Of a stretch of DNA of 64,000 nucleotides, positions 1-8,867 are shown in pieces. Each line of letters opens with the position of its first letter. The first letter of the stretch is position 1. The stretch comes from Allobosea sp. OK403 (GTDB lineage: Bacteria; Pseudomonadota; Alphaproteobacteria; Rhizobiales; Beijerinckiaceae), in assembly GCF_900113835.1 (NCBI RefSeq), contig NZ_FOQV01000001.1, positions 868,001-932,000 of the forward strand, written 5' to 3'. Position numbers and translations under genes: made by a program. The notes beneath the pieces are model-generated. The model did not search any database, was not told the DNA's origin, and saw only the letters and a program-made list of their open reading frames with translations.

Positions 1-416
1 CTATGGCGATGATCGTGGTGCAGCTCGTTCTGGTGCCGCGCCTCAGGGGCGGACTCCGGCGCAGCCTGCGCATCGGCCTGGTCGTCTTCGCTCTCGGCAG
101 CGCCGGCGCGGGCTTCGCCCCTTCGGTGATCGTGGTCATGCTGGGCGCCATGATTGCCGGCGGCGGCATCGCGCTTGCGACGCCCGCCTATACGGCCTGG
201 CTCGTCGGCCGGATCGCGCCGCGGGAGCAGGCCGCTGCCGCGGGCTGGCTCGCCAGCGTGCATGTGCTGGGGCAAGGCGCGGGCGCGCTGAGTGGCGGGC
301 TCGCCTTCGCGCTGTCGCCGCTCGCGCCCTTTCTCATCTGCGCGGGGCTCGGAGCGGCAATCGCCCTGGCGCTCGCTTATATCGAGCCGCCGCGCGATCA
401 TCGCGAGGCCCCATAA
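1..416 (+). CDS. MFS transporter, C-terminal part (cut by window start)
   Basis: The open frame enters from the left edge and ends with TAA at 414-416, so only about the last 137 residues are present. They form four to five hydrophobic helices joined by short basic loops (for example GGLRRSLR and PPRDHRE), as in the C-terminal bundle of a major facilitator protein. The methionine near base 3 is probably internal. The substrate cannot be judged. A 294-base AT-rich gap separates it from the next gene. Confidence 0.7.
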   Translation, partial: MAMIVVQLVLVPRLRGGLRRSLRIGLVVFALGSAGAGFAPSVIVVMLGAMIAGGGIALATPAYTAWLVGRIAPREQAAAAGWLASVHVLGQGAGALSGGLAFALSPLAPFLICAGLGAAIALALAYIEPPRDHREAP

Positions 417-710
417 GTTCGCGCGCCGGCGACGGCATCCGCGTCGTGGGAGCACGCCAATGCAAAAAGGCAATGATGAATTGCTGTAGAAGGCATATCG
501 CGTCCAAATTTCTCTTAATTCGGCGAAAACATCGGCCACCGATCGGATTAGTTCGGATATTCAGGTTTTTATACTTTTAGGTATTCGCTAGTTTTAAATT
601 AGAATAAACAGGAAATGACTGCATATTTGACTTCTGCAGCTTTCGTAACAATTGAATTCTGTAGCTTTTGTTTGCATGCTGGTGGAAATGATTTCTTGGA
701 CTGGTGCGAA
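417..710. promoter_or_regulatory. AT-rich intergenic region upstream of the AraC gene
   Basis: This stretch is clearly AT-rich from about 480 to 690, unlike the GC-rich genes around it. It probably carries the promoter of the downstream AraC-type gene. An in-frame ATG at 615 would add 32 residues read from the AT-rich part. I see no convincing -35/-10 pair or inverted repeat and no RNA gene. Confidence 0.4.
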
Positions 711-1745
711 ATGCCTAGCGGACTGAAACGCAGTGCTCAGGAGGCGCCTCCTGTATCCGGGCGAGGGCGGCGCTCTGCCCAGGTGGAGGAGCCTGGCCCC
801 CTCTGGCTGCTCTCCAGTGAGATGCCCCAGTCAGAGATCGACCTTCATCTCGGGGCGAGGGCGGAGCGGCGTTTCGTTTTCGATGGGGCGAGCCCGGCTC
901 CGTTCGGCGCCAGAGCCATGCTGCGGCTGGAGCCCGATATCGGCCTGATGTCGCTGTTCGCGCCGAGTACGGCGGTTTCATTGCCTATGCGAGATCTGGG
1001 CGCAGAGGGCGAGGCTCTGCTGCTGCGCCCCGCCGACGGCGCGCTGATCGTGACCTGTGGCGCGCGCCGGGCTGTGGTCGGCGGCCGCGAGGCCATTCTC
1101 CTGATGGCGCCCGCCCAGGCGACGCTGCTGCCGATGCAGATCTCGCGTCTCGATTGCCTGACCATCCCGACTGACGCGGTCAGCGAGCGGGCGAGCCTCC
1201 TGGCGCGGGAGCTGCGCGTCTTCGGGGCTGGCGACGACGCCCTGCAGATGCTCGGCAACTATGGCGCGGCGTTGTTGCGCGGGATGATACCGATCAGGAC
1301 GCCGGAGCTGCACGAACTCGCCAGGCATTTCATGTTCGATCTCGTCAACATCATCTCGCCGGAGAGCTTGCCGGGCCGCGAGCCTCGGCATCGCCCCGAC
1401 GAGCGGATGAACGCGATCAAATCCGATATCGAGGCGAGGCTCGAGGATCGCAGGTTGACCGCGCGCGAGATCGCCGACCGGCACGGCATCAGCCTGCGCT
1501 ATCTCCAGAAGCTGTTCGAGGACGAACGAACGACCTTCTCGGAATTCGTGCTGCAGCGCAGGCTGGATAGGGCCTTGCGCCTTCTGCAGTCGGCCGGCTC
1601 CTGGGAGACCAGCATCACCGAGATCGCCTTCGGTGTCGGCTTCGGCGATCTCTCCTATTTCAACCGCACCTTCCGGCGCCGCTTTGGCGCCGCGCCGCGC
1701 GACATCAGGGCAAACCAGCGCGCCATCGTCGCGGTGCAGGCTTAG
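711..1745 (+). CDS. AraC family transcriptional regulator
   Basis: A 344-residue protein from the ATG at 711. The last 110 residues form a double helix-turn-helix AraC/XylS domain: ERMNAIKSDIEARL, then LTAREIADRHGISLRYLQKL (first HTH), then ITEIAFGVGFGDLSYFNRTF (second HTH) and FGAAPRDIR. The N-terminal 220 residues resemble the AraC-binding-like ligand domain but show no clear ligand motif. An upstream in-frame ATG at 615 adds residues of unusual composition and is less likely. The gene ends 13 bases from a convergent siderophore-uptake operon. AraC-type activators such as PchR and RhrA control that kind of operon, so it may be the local activator, but this rests on proximity only. Confidence 0.85.
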   Translation: MPSGLKRSAQEAPPVSGRGRRSAQVEEPGPLWLLSSEMPQSEIDLHLGARAERRFVFDGASPAPFGARAMLRLEPDIGLMSLFAPSTAVSLPMRDLGAEGEALLLRPADGALIVTCGARRAVVGGREAILLMAPAQATLLPMQISRLDCLTIPTDAVSERASLLARELRVFGAGDDALQMLGNYGAALLRGMIPIRTPELHELARHFMFDLVNIISPESLPGREPRHRPDERMNAIKSDIEARLEDRRLTAREIADRHGISLRYLQKLFEDERTTFSEFVLQRRLDRALRLLQSAGSWETSITEIAFGVGFGDLSYFNRTFRRRFGAAPRDIRANQRAIVAVQA

Positions 1746-1758
1746 AGCCGACGCAGGA

Positions 1759-3018
1759 TCAAGAAGCCTCGGCGCCTGCGCTTTTCGACTGCCGCCACAG
1801 CATAAGCATGCGCAGCGTGGCCAGGACGGCGATGGCCGACAGCGCGGTTGCGATCGCGAAAAGCCAGCCATAACCGAGCGCGTCGGCGAGCTTGCCGGCG
1901 AGCATCGAGCCGACGAGATAGACGAGCAGCTGTGCGCAGGCGAGGATGGTGAAATCCGTGCCGGGCTGGTCGGAGGTCGTCACAGCCATGAACAGCGAAT
2001 AGAGCGCGACGATCTCCATATAGCGGATCAGCGTCTGGAAGCCGGCGGCGCCGAACAGGGGCCAGGAACCGGTGACGACGCCGATTGCGTGACAGGTGAA
2101 GAGAAGGAAGCACAGCGTCCTCATGCCGCCGAGCAGGCCGAGCACGAAGGAGAGGCCGCGCCGCTTCACCAGCCAGGCGGCAATGAAGGAGCCCGCCAGG
2201 CCAGCCGTGGTCGCCGAGAGGCCGGAGAGGTAGCCGATCTGGTCGAGCGGGATGCCGGCATCGACGAGATAGGGGCCTTCCATCGCCTTCACCAGGCCCT
2301 CGCTCGCCCGGTAGATCAGCGCGATCCAGAGGATCTGGCGGGCCTCAGGACGGCGCAGGAAAGCGCGCAATGAGGGCTTCTGCAACGCCGGCGCCGCAGC
2401 GTCGCTTTCGCGCATCAGCGCGGCGGCCGCCAGCGGCAGCAGCGACACGGCCGCGATGACGAGAAGCATGCCGGTCCAGCCGATGCGGTGATAGAGCACG
2501 AGGCCGAGCGTGCCGCCGATGACGACGCCGAAGGCGATCGCGCCGCCCTGGATCGCATTGCCCATCGCACGGTCGGCCGCCGGCAGGTATTTCGCGGCAT
2601 AACCGTCCGTGGCGATGTCCTGCGTCGAGACCAGCAGTGAGGTGATGAAGCCGACCGCGACGATACCGACGATGTTCGTAGAGCCTATCGGGATCAGGGC
2701 GAGGATTGCGAGGATCGTCGCGCTCTGCGTGATCAGGACCCAGCCGGCCCGGTGCGCCCGCGCGAAGGGCCTGACGCGATCGACCCAGGGCGCCCAGAAC
2801 AGCTTGATGACGAGCGGCAGGAGCAGAATGCTCATATAGCCGATCGCGGTTCGCGACACGCCGGCTTCGCGCAGGATCGGCGGGATCGCCGCAACAAACA
2901 GATAGGACGGGATCGACTGGGCGAGATAAAGCCCGGCGAGAACGCCGAACAGGCGGTAGCGCCCGATGGGCTCGTGCCCATTAAGGCCAGCGGCGCTCGC
3001 CGAAGTGGTGACCGTCAC
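1759..3018 (-). CDS. MFS siderophore importer, RhtX/FptX-like
   Basis: A 419-residue membrane protein with about twelve hydrophobic helices. The start is a GTG whose bases overlap the upstream stop (GTGA), so translation is probably coupled. The N-terminal region (GRYRLFGVLAGLYLAQSIPS, then FVAAIPPILREAGVS, LPLVIKLFWAPWVDR) is of the AmpG-like MFS type that includes RhtX and FptX, the single-protein inner-membrane importers of rhizobactin and pyochelin. The TonB-dependent receptor two genes upstream in the same operon fits this well. The receptor would move a ferric siderophore across the outer membrane and this protein would take it across the inner one. The specific siderophore cannot be read. 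Confidence 0.8.
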   Translation of the reverse strand: MTVTTSASAAGLNGHEPIGRYRLFGVLAGLYLAQSIPSYLFVAAIPPILREAGVSRTAIGYMSILLLPLVIKLFWAPWVDRVRPFARAHRAGWVLITQSATILAILALIPIGSTNIVGIVAVGFITSLLVSTQDIATDGYAAKYLPAADRAMGNAIQGGAIAFGVVIGGTLGLVLYHRIGWTGMLLVIAAVSLLPLAAAALMRESDAAAPALQKPSLRAFLRRPEARQILWIALIYRASEGLVKAMEGPYLVDAGIPLDQIGYLSGLSATTAGLAGSFIAAWLVKRRGLSFVLGLLGGMRTLCFLLFTCHAIGVVTGSWPLFGAAGFQTLIRYMEIVALYSLFMAVTTSDQPGTDFTILACAQLLVYLVGSMLAGKLADALGYGWLFAIATALSAIAVLATLRMLMLWRQSKSAGAEAS

Positions 3019-3389
3019 GGCACGTCCGCCTGATACTGGAGCAGGAAGGCCCGGCCGGCCTCCTCCTCGCGCTCCGCGATGATCGGGAAGGGCCAGAGCC
3101 GGCGGAAGGTCTCTGCCGTCTTCTCGTCCGCGTCGGGCCGGATGATCGCGCAAGCCTGGCAGAACCGGCTCAGGCGTGCCTTCGTCGCCTTGAACCAGAG
3201 CGCCTGCTCGCGCTCGCCAGCCTGCGAAAGCGCCCGCCTGCCGCCGAAGATCGTCAGCAGGACATAGGGCTCGACGCGCTCGCCGATCCTGGCGAGCGCG
3301 TCGAGATAGGCGCGCTCGTCGCTGTCGAGATAGGGCGGGAGGTAGCGCAACGTCAGGATCGCGTCGGCGCCGATGTCGAGGCTGACCAT
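3015..3389 (-). CDS. Hypothetical protein in siderophore-uptake operon
   Basis: A 124-residue soluble protein with no signal peptide or membrane helix. It starts 6 bases downstream of the TonB receptor stop and overlaps the importer start by 4 bases, so it is firmly inside the operon. Visible features are an acidic N-terminal half (LPPYLDSDERAYLDALARIG), one basic stretch around KATKARLSRFC and two close cysteines (FCQAC). I do not recognise the family. Its position suggests a part in iron-siderophore handling, for instance release or reduction, but no catalytic motif supports this. Confidence 0.7.
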   Translation of the reverse strand: MVSLDIGADAILTLRYLPPYLDSDERAYLDALARIGERVEPYVLLTIFGGRRALSQAGEREQALWFKATKARLSRFCQACAIIRPDADEKTAETFRRLWPFPIIAEREEEAGRAFLLQYQADVP

Positions 3390-3395
3390 GATGCG

Positions 3396-5621
3396 TCAGA
3401 AGGTTTTACGGAAGCCGACCGTCACGGTGCGGCCCCAGGCATAATTGGCGAGGTTGCGCACCGAGGTTGCCGTCGGGTTCTGATAGGCCCGGTCGAACAG
3501 GTTGTTGACCGCGACATAGGCCTCGCCCTCCCAGACCGGCGCGGTGAAGGCGGCGTTCATCGTCACGGCGCCCTTCAGCTTGTAGCGGGTGCCCGTGAGG
3601 TCGATGGCGACGTCGCGGTCCGAGAAGCCTTCGCCCTCGAGGCGCAGCTGCATGCCGTTCACGAAACGATAGCTGCCATAGAGCATGCCGCGCCACGGCG
3701 AGCCGATACGATTGTTGGGCAGATAGCTGTCGAGCTTGCCATCCTTGTTCGTGTCGTAACGGCCCTCGCGATAGGACACGACCGAGCCCATGGTGAACTG
3801 CTCGGTGAAGGCATAATCCGCCGTCGCCTCCGCGCCCCAGATGCGCTCCTTCTGCTGCGAGAGCGTGTTGGTGGCGGCATCGAAGGTCACGCCGTCGTCC
3901 GAGGTGCTGATATAGCCGGTCAGCGATCCCTTGAAGGCGCCGTAGCTGCCGCGCACCCCGAGCTCGTAATTGTTGACGATCTGCGCCTCGGGCGCGATCG
4001 AGGCAAAGCTGATCGAGCGGCGACTGGCCGGCAGGCAGTTAATATTGGCCAGGGTGCAGGCATAGGCGGTCGAGAGACCGGCGCGCCGGGTGAAGGCGCC
4101 AACATCAGGCAGCGCGAAGCCCTGCGACCAGCCGCCGAAGACTTCACTCGTGTCCGACAGCTTGACCGTCGCGCCGAGATTACCGGTCAGCGCCGAATAG
4201 TCGAAATTGCCGCCCGTCACATTGAGGGCAGGTAGGACGAAGCTCTGATAGCCGAGCGCATTGTTCGCGGCCACGGCCGCATAGGCCGCCGGGCGGACAT
4301 AGTCGCTGACCGAGAGCGCGAAATGCTCGTAGCGTAAGCCGCCACGGAGCACGATCCGCTCCCCGACCGGGATCTGCAACTGGCCGAAGCCCGCGGTGGT
4401 CGTCTGTTTCAATGGCGTGAAGACGTCCTGGCCGTTGGTCAGCGTCTGCCAGGTGCGGTCCTGGATCAGGTCGCCGCCCCAGGTCAGCTTCGCGCCGGGC
4501 AGGAGCCGGTCGAGCGAGGTGTCGATTGTGACGTTGACGCCGCCGCGCTGCGAATAGAGCGTCGTCTGGTTGTCCGGGCTCGTCGGCGAGAGCGGGTTGA
4601 AGGAGTAGTAGACCTGCGTGTTGTAAGGGTATGCAAAAGTTGAATAATTGAAGCGCTTCTTGATGTCGTTGTAGTAGCCGAGCACGCTCAGGCTGCCGAG
4701 CGCGAAATCCTTGTCGGTGTAGCGCAGCGAGAGCGACTTGGTGTCCTCGATGACATTCTGGCCGGGATAAAGCCGCGTCCGGTCCGGGCGGGCGTAGGGA
4801 GCGGCGTAGTTCGTCAGATATTTCGGATCCTGGTCGAAGGCGATCAGCGAACCGTTGATCTCGATGCGCTTGCTCGTGTCGAAATCATAGCCGAGCTTGG
4901 CCAGCAGGTTGCCGGCCTTGTAGCGGTCGCCGCCGCCCTGGCCGAGCAGGCCGTCCGAGGGCAATTCGCGGCCGGCGCCGTCATAGGTGCGGCCGGCGCC
5001 GCGTCCGCTGGCCGTGACCAGGTAGTCGAAGCCGTTGGGGACCTTGCCGGAGACGGTGACGGAGGCCTCCGGAGCGAGCGAGCGGCCGGTATTCTGCGTG
5101 AAGGCGCGCATCGCGGTGTTGACCGTGACGGTCGGCTTGCCCTCCGCCGCCTTCTTGGTGATGAAGTTGACCGTGCCGCCGGTCGCGCCGGCGCCGTAGA
5201 GGCTCGAGGCGCCAGCCACGACCTCGATGCGCTCGACCGAGTTGAGATCGATCATCGACAGGATGCGCGAGACGTCGCGCAACGGCGTGGTCATCGGCAC
5301 ACCGTCGACCAGCACGAGCAGGTCGCGCCCGCGATAGTTTTCCGAGGCGCTGGACACCGTTTGCGTGGACATCGAATAGCCAGGCACCAGCTTGCCGAGG
5401 GCGGCAGCCGCGCTCGGGCTGAACTTGAGCTGCTCCTCGATCTGGGCCCGGTCCAGGACCTGGATCGATTGCGGTGTCTCCGCGGTGCTGCGCTCGGTGC
5501 GCGCCGCCGTGACGGTGATCGTGTCGAGATTGATGACGGGGCTCGGATTGGCCTGGCCGAAGGCGGTGGTGGCCGCGGACAGGGCAGCGAGGCTTACCGT
5601 GAACGAAAGGAGCTTTGTCAT
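3396..5621 (-). CDS. TonB-dependent siderophore receptor
   Basis: A 741-residue outer-membrane receptor. A signal peptide (MTKLLSFTVSLAALSAATTA, cleaved near AFGQ) is followed by a TonB-box-like stretch (DTITVTAAR). The plug domain follows (TAETPQSIQVLDRAQIEEQL, DLLVLVDGVPM, VERIEVVAGASSLYGAGATG), then a long 22-strand barrel ending in the C-terminal aromatic signature (TVTVGFRKTF). The ATG at 5621 was chosen over a TTG five codons upstream. With the RhtX/FptX-type importer it forms a complete ferric-siderophore uptake route. No siderophore synthesis genes are in the window, so this may serve xenosiderophore uptake. It should be iron-regulated, but I could not identify a clear Fur, RirA or Irr box in the AT-rich upstream region. 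Confidence 0.92.
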   Translation of the reverse strand: MTKLLSFTVSLAALSAATTAFGQANPSPVINLDTITVTAARTERSTAETPQSIQVLDRAQIEEQLKFSPSAAAALGKLVPGYSMSTQTVSSASENYRGRDLLVLVDGVPMTTPLRDVSRILSMIDLNSVERIEVVAGASSLYGAGATGGTVNFITKKAAEGKPTVTVNTAMRAFTQNTGRSLAPEASVTVSGKVPNGFDYLVTASGRGAGRTYDGAGRELPSDGLLGQGGGDRYKAGNLLAKLGYDFDTSKRIEINGSLIAFDQDPKYLTNYAAPYARPDRTRLYPGQNVIEDTKSLSLRYTDKDFALGSLSVLGYYNDIKKRFNYSTFAYPYNTQVYYSFNPLSPTSPDNQTTLYSQRGGVNVTIDTSLDRLLPGAKLTWGGDLIQDRTWQTLTNGQDVFTPLKQTTTAGFGQLQIPVGERIVLRGGLRYEHFALSVSDYVRPAAYAAVAANNALGYQSFVLPALNVTGGNFDYSALTGNLGATVKLSDTSEVFGGWSQGFALPDVGAFTRRAGLSTAYACTLANINCLPASRRSISFASIAPEAQIVNNYELGVRGSYGAFKGSLTGYISTSDDGVTFDAATNTLSQQKERIWGAEATADYAFTEQFTMGSVVSYREGRYDTNKDGKLDSYLPNNRIGSPWRGMLYGSYRFVNGMQLRLEGEGFSDRDVAIDLTGTRYKLKGAVTMNAAFTAPVWEGEAYVAVNNLFDRAYQNPTATSVRNLANYAWGRTVTVGFRKTF

Positions 5622-5861
5622 CGTGGTGCCCGTCAATCTTTTCTAGAAAACCGCTGGGAGCGGAAAGCAAAGTCGGAGTCATTCTCTGGGTAGAGATCTT
5701 GTCTTCAGTTTTGAACCAAAATAAACTAGGCGTGATCTTCTTCTATTTCCGCATTTCCGTCATATTTCCTAACGGCTCTCTATGGTGTCCGCAGGTGATA
5801 GACTTGGACTTGAGCGAACGCCGAATGGGACAGAAACGAACGGACACGCCGGCGGTGACCG
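5622..5861. promoter_or_regulatory. AT-rich promoter region of the siderophore-uptake operon
   Basis: The 240 bases between the receptor gene and the decayed LysR gene are AT-rich between about 5690 and 5780. They must hold the promoter of the leftward receptor operon. No unambiguous iron-box palindrome was found by eye. Confidence 0.35.
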
Positions 5862-6841
5862 ATGTGTCGTCGCTGCAACGCGGTTGCGCCGTGCTGTAAC
5901 GGCCTGTCCGCGCTATCGGCTCGTTTCGTCGGAAGCGGGGGAGGCCGGGCGATCCCGCGCAATTCCGGCCGCCGCCCCGGCTTTGCCATGGTGGCGAGGG
6001 AGCGCAGCTTCACCAAGGCCGGCGCCAAGCTGGGAGTGTCGCAGTCGGCGCTGAGCCAGACCATCAAGGGGCTCGAAGAGCGACTCAAGCTGCGCCTGCT
6101 CACCCACACGACGCGCAGCGTCGCGCCGACTGAGGCCGGCATCCGATTGCTGGAGACGGTCGGGCCGCGCTTCGAGAAGATCGAGGCGGAGATCGCCGCC
6201 CTCGGCGAGTTGCGGGGCAGGGCGGCTGGCACGATCCGCATCACCGCTGGAGAACACCCGGCAATTTCAATCCTGCAACCGGCCTTGAGACGGTTCCTGC
6301 CTGACCATCCCGACATCAAGGTCGAGATCATCGTCGATTACGGTCTGGTCGATATTGTTGCAGCGGGCTACGACGCGGGCGTGCGCCTGGGCGAACAGGT
6401 CGCGAAGGATATGGTTGCGGTTCGGATCGGCCCCGAGATGCGCATGGCCATCGTTGGATCGCCAACCTATTTCGAGCGCTACGGCGTTCCGCGGACCCCT
6501 CAGGATCTGACATCCCATAATTGCATCGCGTCTCGTCTCCCGACCTATGGCGGCCTGTTCGCCTGGGGCTGGAAAAGGACGGTCATGAGGTCAAGGTGCG
6601 TGGCGAGGGCGAGCTCGTGTTCAACAGCCTCGCCATGCGGCTCAATTCGGCGCTGGATGGACTTGGCCTTGCCTATATGCCGGAGGCTCAGGCGATCCCG
6701 CATGTGCAGGAGGGGCGCCTCGTAAGCGTACTGGAAGACTGGTGTGCGCCGTTTCCGGGCTATCGCCTCTATTATCCGAGCCGGCGGCATTCATCGTCGG
6801 CGCTGTCTGTTCTCATCGACGTTCTACGCTATCGGGGTTGA
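5862..6841 (+). pseudogene. LysR family regulator, frameshifted
   Basis: The reading frame shows a LysR helix-turn-helix (FAMVARERSFTKAGAKLGVS, then QSALSQTIKGLEERL) and the co-inducer domain (GTIRITAGEHPAISILQPAL, DYGLVDIVAAGYDAGVRLGE). Near 6565-6575 the homologous sequence leaves this frame. It continues one frame over as EKDGHEVKVRGEGELVFNSL to a C-terminus of normal type (FPGYRLYYPSRR, stop at 6839-6841). One lost base explains the shift. The N-terminus also lacks the usual opening residues: the codons before FAMVARER are not LysR-like. Both defects argue for a pseudogene, although a sequencing error at the single base cannot be excluded. It ends overlapping a convergent hydrolase remnant. 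Confidence 0.8.
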
Positions 6842-7121
6842 TGCCGCCGCCAGAACCGGATGGCGGCGCCGATCCAGCCCTCCGCGCTCGTCCCGACGCC
6901 GAGTCCGAAGCCATGGCCGAGGCCCGGATATTCGCGATATGCGACTTCGGCTCCCACGCGCCGCAAGTCGCTGATGCGCCGCTTCATGGCGGATGGGGGA
7001 GATATGCCGTCCCGCTCGCCGACAACCGCGAAGGTGGGCGGCTCCTCAGCCGCATGGTCGGAACTGGACCAGCCTCAGCTCGTAATAGGCCACGACCATC
7101 ACCAGCCCGGCCGCTGCCATC
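6829..7121 (-). pseudogene. Alpha/beta hydrolase, C-terminal half only
   Basis: Read leftward from about 7070 to the TAG at 6829-6831, the sequence gives EEPPTFAVVGERDGISPP, a helix region RRISDLRRVGAEVAYREY, then PGLGHGFGLGVGTSAEGW and AAIRFWRRHQPR. This is the acid (ERDG) and histidine (GHGFG) end of a serine alpha/beta hydrolase of the dienelactone/esterase type. Further upstream, to 7121, AAAGLVMVVAY in a shifted frame resembles the strand that normally precedes it. The nucleophile region is missing here, but a matching N-terminal piece on the same strand lies at 19546-19672. No start codon remains, so the gene is dead. Confidence 0.7.
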
Positions 7122-7382
7122 ATGACGGGTGTGGTCACGGATATCGGAATCGAGCTGGGGAAGCTGTTCTATTGGAATAGGACCGCCGGCTCCAGTTACG
7201 GTCGCGTCCTGGCCGATCGCGCGAAACTACGCTTGCTCGGCTCGCTGCTCGGCGCGTTCTTCATCGGCGGAGTGATCGGCGCCCTCGGTTTCAATCATAT
7301 CGGCTTCGTCACAACGGTTCCGCTGGCGACACTCCTGCTGCTACTCCCAGGGTGGCAGATGCCATCGCCAGACAACGCGTGA
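7117..7382 (+). pseudogene. DUF1275 (YoaK-like) membrane protein, C-terminal fragment
   Basis: An open stretch of about 87 codons ending at 7380-7382. It starts MTGVVTDIGIELGKLFYWNR and continues with two hydrophobic helices (LRLLGSLLGAFFIGGVIGAL and FVTTVPLATLLLLL). The THxTGVVTDxGIELG-type region and the following two helices are the C-terminal third of DUF1275/YoaK membrane proteins, which are normally about 220-240 residues. The N-terminal two thirds are absent, and the left end abuts the hydrolase remnant at 7121. I take it as a truncated remnant. It could be translated from the ATG at 7122 but would not make a complete protein. Confidence 0.6.
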
Positions 7383-7512
7383 CGTCCAAGACAGACGATT
7401 TTTCCCGGTAACCGACTGCCACTCCAGATCGGCCTGCCGTAATGTGTCCAGACCTGATCGCCGCAGTCATCTCGTTTGGTGTTCCTGCCTCAGAACCGCT
7501 ATCCTGATGCTA

Positions 7513-7539
7513 AGTAGTGATGCCTTAGACATCACTACT
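7513..7539. promoter_or_regulatory. Perfect 10-bp inverted repeat upstream of the methyltransferase gene
   Basis: AGTAGTGATG and CATCACTACT form a perfect inverted repeat with a 7-base spacer (CCTTAGA). It lies 60 bases upstream of the methyltransferase ATG. No T-run follows, so it looks more like an operator or a structured 5' leader than a terminator. It lies in otherwise featureless DNA between the DUF1275 remnant and the methyltransferase gene. Confidence 0.5.
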
Positions 7540-7598
7540 AACGCCGGATGTAGGTTGTGGGCGTCTGAGCGGGGAAGCCTTGGTAACGGGACTAGGCG

Positions 7599-8312
7599 AT
7601 GCGGACGTTGGGATATTTCGAGGGGGCATATGGGACGATTTGCATCATAGAGGACAAGGCGACCGGCGCCCGTCGGTACTACGAAGGCAACGCATTCCAG
7701 AGCCATGCCCTGCCGAGTGGCGAAAGCTGCTTCACTTATATCCACCTGATGAGCAACCTTCTTCGGCAGACAACGAACGTGCTGTTGCTTGGATGCGCCG
7801 GAGGCACGCTTGCGACCATGCTGTATCGGCAGGGAAAGGCGGTCACGCTCGTCGATCACAATCCCATCAGCTTCAAGCTCGCGCAGGAATATTTCTGGAT
7901 GCCGCGCGGGATTCGATGCATCGAGGCGGATTTCAAAGATTTTCTCGGGATGACGTCCGAGCGCTTCGACGGCATTGCAATCGACGTTGGGGGCACGGAC
8001 TTTCGGTTCGGGGATGAGTTCGGTCGCCAGACCTGTCAGGCGTTGCGCGGTACGCTGACGCAGTCCGGGCGAATTGCCATGAACCTTCTTGTCGAGCACG
8101 ATCTGGATCCACTACCCGATGAGATCACCGCTGACCTTGCGGGGTCGGATCTGAATGCCTGGATCATCGATGAAGCCTTTGGAGAACCGGAGCGCAATGC
8201 TGTCATCGCATGCGCGCCGGAACGGCGACTGGAGCTGGGGCAAGAAGCCTTTCCACCAGTTATCGCCGCTGAGTTCCTGAGCTGGTCCGTGCGGCGCCCG
8301 CGGCTGTGGTAG
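7599..8312 (+). CDS. Spermidine-synthase-like SAM-dependent methyltransferase
   Basis: A 237-residue soluble protein with a Rossmann fold. Motif I is NVLLLGCAGGTLATMLYRQG (residues about 60-79), followed by the acidic strand end AVTLVDHNPISFKLA and a later GIRCIEADFKDFL segment, as in spermidine synthase and related SAM-binding proteins. The polyamine-specific gatekeeping residues are not evident, so a methyltransferase or orphan aminopropyltransferase-like role is all that can be said. It is convergent with the Hyf-like operon (15 bases between stops). It carries a perfect inverted repeat in its leader. Confidence 0.75.
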   Translation: MRTLGYFEGAYGTICIIEDKATGARRYYEGNAFQSHALPSGESCFTYIHLMSNLLRQTTNVLLLGCAGGTLATMLYRQGKAVTLVDHNPISFKLAQEYFWMPRGIRCIEADFKDFLGMTSERFDGIAIDVGGTDFRFGDEFGRQTCQALRGTLTQSGRIAMNLLVEHDLDPLPDEITADLAGSDLNAWIIDEAFGEPERNAVIACAPERRLELGQEAFPPVIAAEFLSWSVRRPRLW

Positions 8313-8327
8313 CTGCGAGATAGCGGG

Positions 8328-8858
8328 TCACAGCGGGACCCGGGCTCTGCCGTTCGCCATGAGCGCGAGCAGCCCCTTGAGCAAGGCAGTCGGGGTCGGA
8401 GGGCAGCCGGGGATATACAGGTCGACCGGAACGACCGCAGCGACACCGCCGAGGCATGCGTAGCCTCCGGCAAAGAGGCCGCCATCGTAGGCGCAGGCTC
8501 CCACGGCCACGACCCATTTTGGTGCTGGAATCGCCTGATAGGTCCTCAGGAGCGCTTCGCTCATGTTCCGGGTGACAGGTCCTGTCACGAGCAAAACATC
8601 GGCGTGCCGCGGGGAGGCAACAAACCTCAATCCGAAGCGCTCCAAATCGTAGAACGCATTGCTGAGAGCATGGATCTCAAGTTCGCAGCCATTGCACGAC
8701 CCGGCATCGACTTCGCGGATGGACAGGCTGCGTCCAAGCCTGGCGCGTGCGGCGTGGTCGAGCTGAATGGCGAGTGCCGAAATCTCGGCGTCGGCTTCGC
8801 CAGGGGCAGGCTCGGTGAGCGGCGTTTTCGTAAGGCTCTCGAACAAGATCTTCCGCAT
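8328..8858 (-). CDS. hyfI: NuoB/HyfI-like [4Fe-4S] subunit of a complex I-like enzyme
   Basis: A 176-residue protein of the NuoB/hydrogenase small-subunit family and the last gene of the operon. Four cysteines match the N2-type cluster pattern: SCNGCE (C55, C58), VGACAYDGG (C122) and PGCPPTP (C152). The conserved IPGCPPTP loop is complete. It is shorter than E. coli HyfI (about 250) and has no extra Fe-S module. It starts 9 bases after the HyfG-like gene. In complex I and group 4 hydrogenases this subunit passes electrons between the Fe-S chain and the quinone or NiFe site. The cluster should form here, but what donates or accepts electrons is not visible. Confidence 0.88.
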   Translation of the reverse strand: MRKILFESLTKTPLTEPAPGEADAEISALAIQLDHAARARLGRSLSIREVDAGSCNGCELEIHALSNAFYDLERFGLRFVASPRHADVLLVTGPVTRNMSEALLRTYQAIPAPKWVVAVGACAYDGGLFAGGYACLGGVAAVVPVDLYIPGCPPTPTALLKGLLALMANGRARVPL

Positions 8859-8867
8859 GGCGTGGAC

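Noticed and set aside
615..710. Longer N-terminus of the AraC regulator
   Set aside because: The 32 extra codons come from AT-rich, promoter-like DNA and do not resemble the family; the ATG at 711 fits better.
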